This document shows positions 6,907 to 7,160 of a stretch of DNA of 7,160 nt, in pieces (the stretch's first letter is position 1; each line of letters opens with the position of its first letter). Origin of the DNA: Clostridia bacterium. Its GTDB lineage: Bacteria > Bacillota > Clostridia > Peptostreptococcales > Anaerovoracaceae. The notes beneath the pieces were generated by a model. The model was given only the letters and a program-made list of their open reading frames with translations, did no database searches and was not told the origin of the DNA. The stretch spans positions 1 to 7,160 of the forward strand of contig CAAEEE010000444.1 in NCBI GenBank assembly GCA_900754805.1, in the 5' to 3' direction. The position numbers and the translations under genes are program-made.

Positions 6907-6934
6907 CGCGTGCCGCATCTTGCACGCTCACGCG
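6907..6934 (-). other. Two competing short hairpins in the GC-rich element
   Basis: GCGTGC/GCACGC (6922-6927 with 6908-6913, 8-nt loop) and CGCGTG/CACGCG (6929-6934 with 6907-6912) are each perfect 6-bp inverted repeats that share bases, so only one can form at a time. Confidence 0.45.
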
Positions 6935-6952
6935 CTCCGCTGCTCCTCCTTT

Positions 6953-6977
6953 CCCCAAAAAGCTTCGCTTTCCGGGG
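6953..6977 (-). other. Strong 11-bp hairpin with GAA loop in the rpsJ-rplC gap
   Basis: In mRNA sense CCCCGGAAAGC pairs with GCTTTTTGGGG over 11 bp, including two G-U pairs, closed by a GAA triloop. The apex GCGAAGC matches the unusually stable mini-hairpin known for that heptamer in DNA. Purine-rich sequence (AAAGGAGGA), not a U-run, follows the 3' arm, so it does not look like an intrinsic terminator. Confidence 0.6.
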
Positions 6978-6994
6978 GCCCCACAGGTTGGGCC
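6977..6994 (-). other. Short GC hairpin adjoining the 11-bp hairpin
   Basis: GGCCC (mRNA sense, 6990-6994) pairs with GGGCC (6977-6981) around an 8-nt loop. It shares position 6977 with the neighbouring hairpin, so the two could stack with loss of one pair. Confidence 0.4.
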
Positions 6995-7034
6995 ACGATT
7001 TTGCAGCTGCCGTCTTGCGCGGCGGATTCATACT

Positions 7035-7049
7035 AAGGGAAGGTCCCTT
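7035..7049 (-). other. Small perfect palindrome downstream of rpsJ
   Basis: AAGGGA and TCCCTT are separated by CCT, 37 nt after the rpsJ stop and just outside the GC-rich element. No U-run follows. With only 6 bp and a 3-nt loop it is weak as an RNA terminator; it could also be a protein-binding site, but nothing shows this. Confidence 0.35.
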
Positions 7050-7085
7050 TCAACTTATTGGTTCGATTTCAAACTTTTTCGTGGA

Positions 7086-7160
7086 TTAGAGTTTGATTTC
7101 GATGTCAACACCTGCCGGCAGGTCAAGCTTCGTTAAAGCGTCTGTTGTCTTCAGTGTTGC
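7086..7160 (-). CDS. rpsJ: 30S ribosomal protein S10 (C-terminal end only)
   Basis: S10 is a 30S head protein that also acts as the antitermination partner NusE. Only the last 24 codons and a TAA stop are inside the window; they read ATLKTTDALTKLDLPAGVDI and then EIKL, the characteristic S10 C-terminus. The family length is about 102 residues, so roughly the first 78 are beyond the right edge, as would be the operon promoter and leader. As first gene of the operon it is expected directly before rplC, but here the spacer between them is 233 nt. Confidence 0.95.
   Translation of the reverse strand, partial: ATLKTTDALTKLDLPAGVDIEIKL

Larger units (their letters stand above)
6877..7029 (-). repeat. 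GC-rich element bounded by imperfect terminal inverted repeats, in the rpsJ-rplC gap
   Basis: This 153-nt block fills most of the gap. Its left end (6877-6894, GAATC...CGCAAG on the plus strand) and right end (7014-7029, CTTGCG...GATTC) are complementary. In the mRNA the ends pair as 5 + 2 + 2 + 6 bp with one C-A mismatch and two single-base bulges. By count, 95 of 150 bases (63%) in 6881-7030 are G or C, against about 45% in a sampled part of the adjacent rplC. Inside are several hairpins and an AAAGGAGGA sequence with no start codon at a normal distance. It may be a small non-autonomous insertion or intergenic repeat, or a structured mRNA leader for rplC. I do not recognise a named family, and no target-site duplication is obvious. 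Confidence 0.5.

Noticed and set aside
6853..6918. 22-residue N-terminal extension of L3 from the ATG at 6918
   Set aside because: L3 families begin at M-K-x-I-L-G-K-K-x-G-M; the ATG at 6852 has a strong ribosome binding site and gives the normal length, and the extension lies in the structured spacer.
6869..6931. 20-codon frame starting GTG downstream of the orphan AAAGGAGGA
   Set aside because: The spacing of about 13 nt is too long, the frame is tiny, and it overlaps inverted repeats; no support beyond chance.
6953..6977. Possible rho-independent terminator after rpsJ
   Set aside because: The hairpin is strong, but its 3' arm is followed by AAAGGAGGA in mRNA sense and not by a U-run; the T-run lies inside the stem.
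1..7160. CRISPR arrays, tRNA or rRNA genes, transposase genes, prophage or toxin-antitoxin genes
   Set aside because: None seen; the window is fully accounted for by ribosomal protein genes and their spacers.

Overview
The window is a stretch of the bacterial S10-spc ribosomal protein operon, read entirely on the minus strand, so transcription runs from high to low coordinates. In transcription order it holds rpsJ (3' end only), rplC, rplD, rplW, rplB, rpsS, rplV, rpsC, rplP, rpmC, rpsQ, rplN, rplX, rplE, rpsN and rpsH (lacking about four codons and the stop). This is the canonical S10-L3-L4-L23-L2-S19-L22-S3-L16-L29-S17-L14-L24-L5-S14-S8 order. No gene is missing, inserted or frameshifted, and I see no credible gene on the plus strand.

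The organism looks like a member of the Bacillota, probably class Clostridia. The reasons are the short zinc-binding S14 (C-x2-C ... C-x2-C), proteins that read close to Bacillus/Clostridium versions, a strong AAGGAGG-type ribosome binding site before nearly every gene, coding sequence of roughly 45% GC, and a TTG start for rplE. A finer placement (for example Anaerovoracaceae / old Family XIII) is only a guess.

Most genes are packed tightly: thirteen of the fifteen junctions are 27 nt or less. Two are 1-nt TAATG stop/start overlaps (rplD-rplW and rplP-rpmC), and at rplN-rplX the stop codon of L14 lies inside the Shine-Dalgarno sequence of L24. I see no intrinsic terminator and no convincing internal promoter, so the genes are probably co-transcribed. 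The products are components of the 30S subunit (S10, S19, S3, S17, S14, S8) and the 50S subunit (L3, L4, L23, L2, L22, L16, L29, L14, L24, L5) and act in ribosome assembly, peptidyl transfer, the exit tunnel and decoding.

Two junctions break the pattern. The rpsJ-rplC gap is 233 nt. Its core (about 6877-7029) is about 63% GC, is bounded by an imperfect terminal inverted repeat that can form about 15 base pairs in the mRNA, and contains several internal hairpins. The rplE-rpsN gap is 88 nt and holds a 48-nt interrupted hairpin of about 18 base pairs. That hairpin's 3' arm can instead pair with sequence next to, or within, the rpsN ribosome binding site. These two RNA/DNA structures, either small repeat-type insertions or mRNA control elements, are the least explained content of the window. 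Among the proteins, the oddest is S3, which carries a roughly 73-residue charged, low-complexity C-terminal tail. All folding statements come from base-pairing by eye, not from computed energies.
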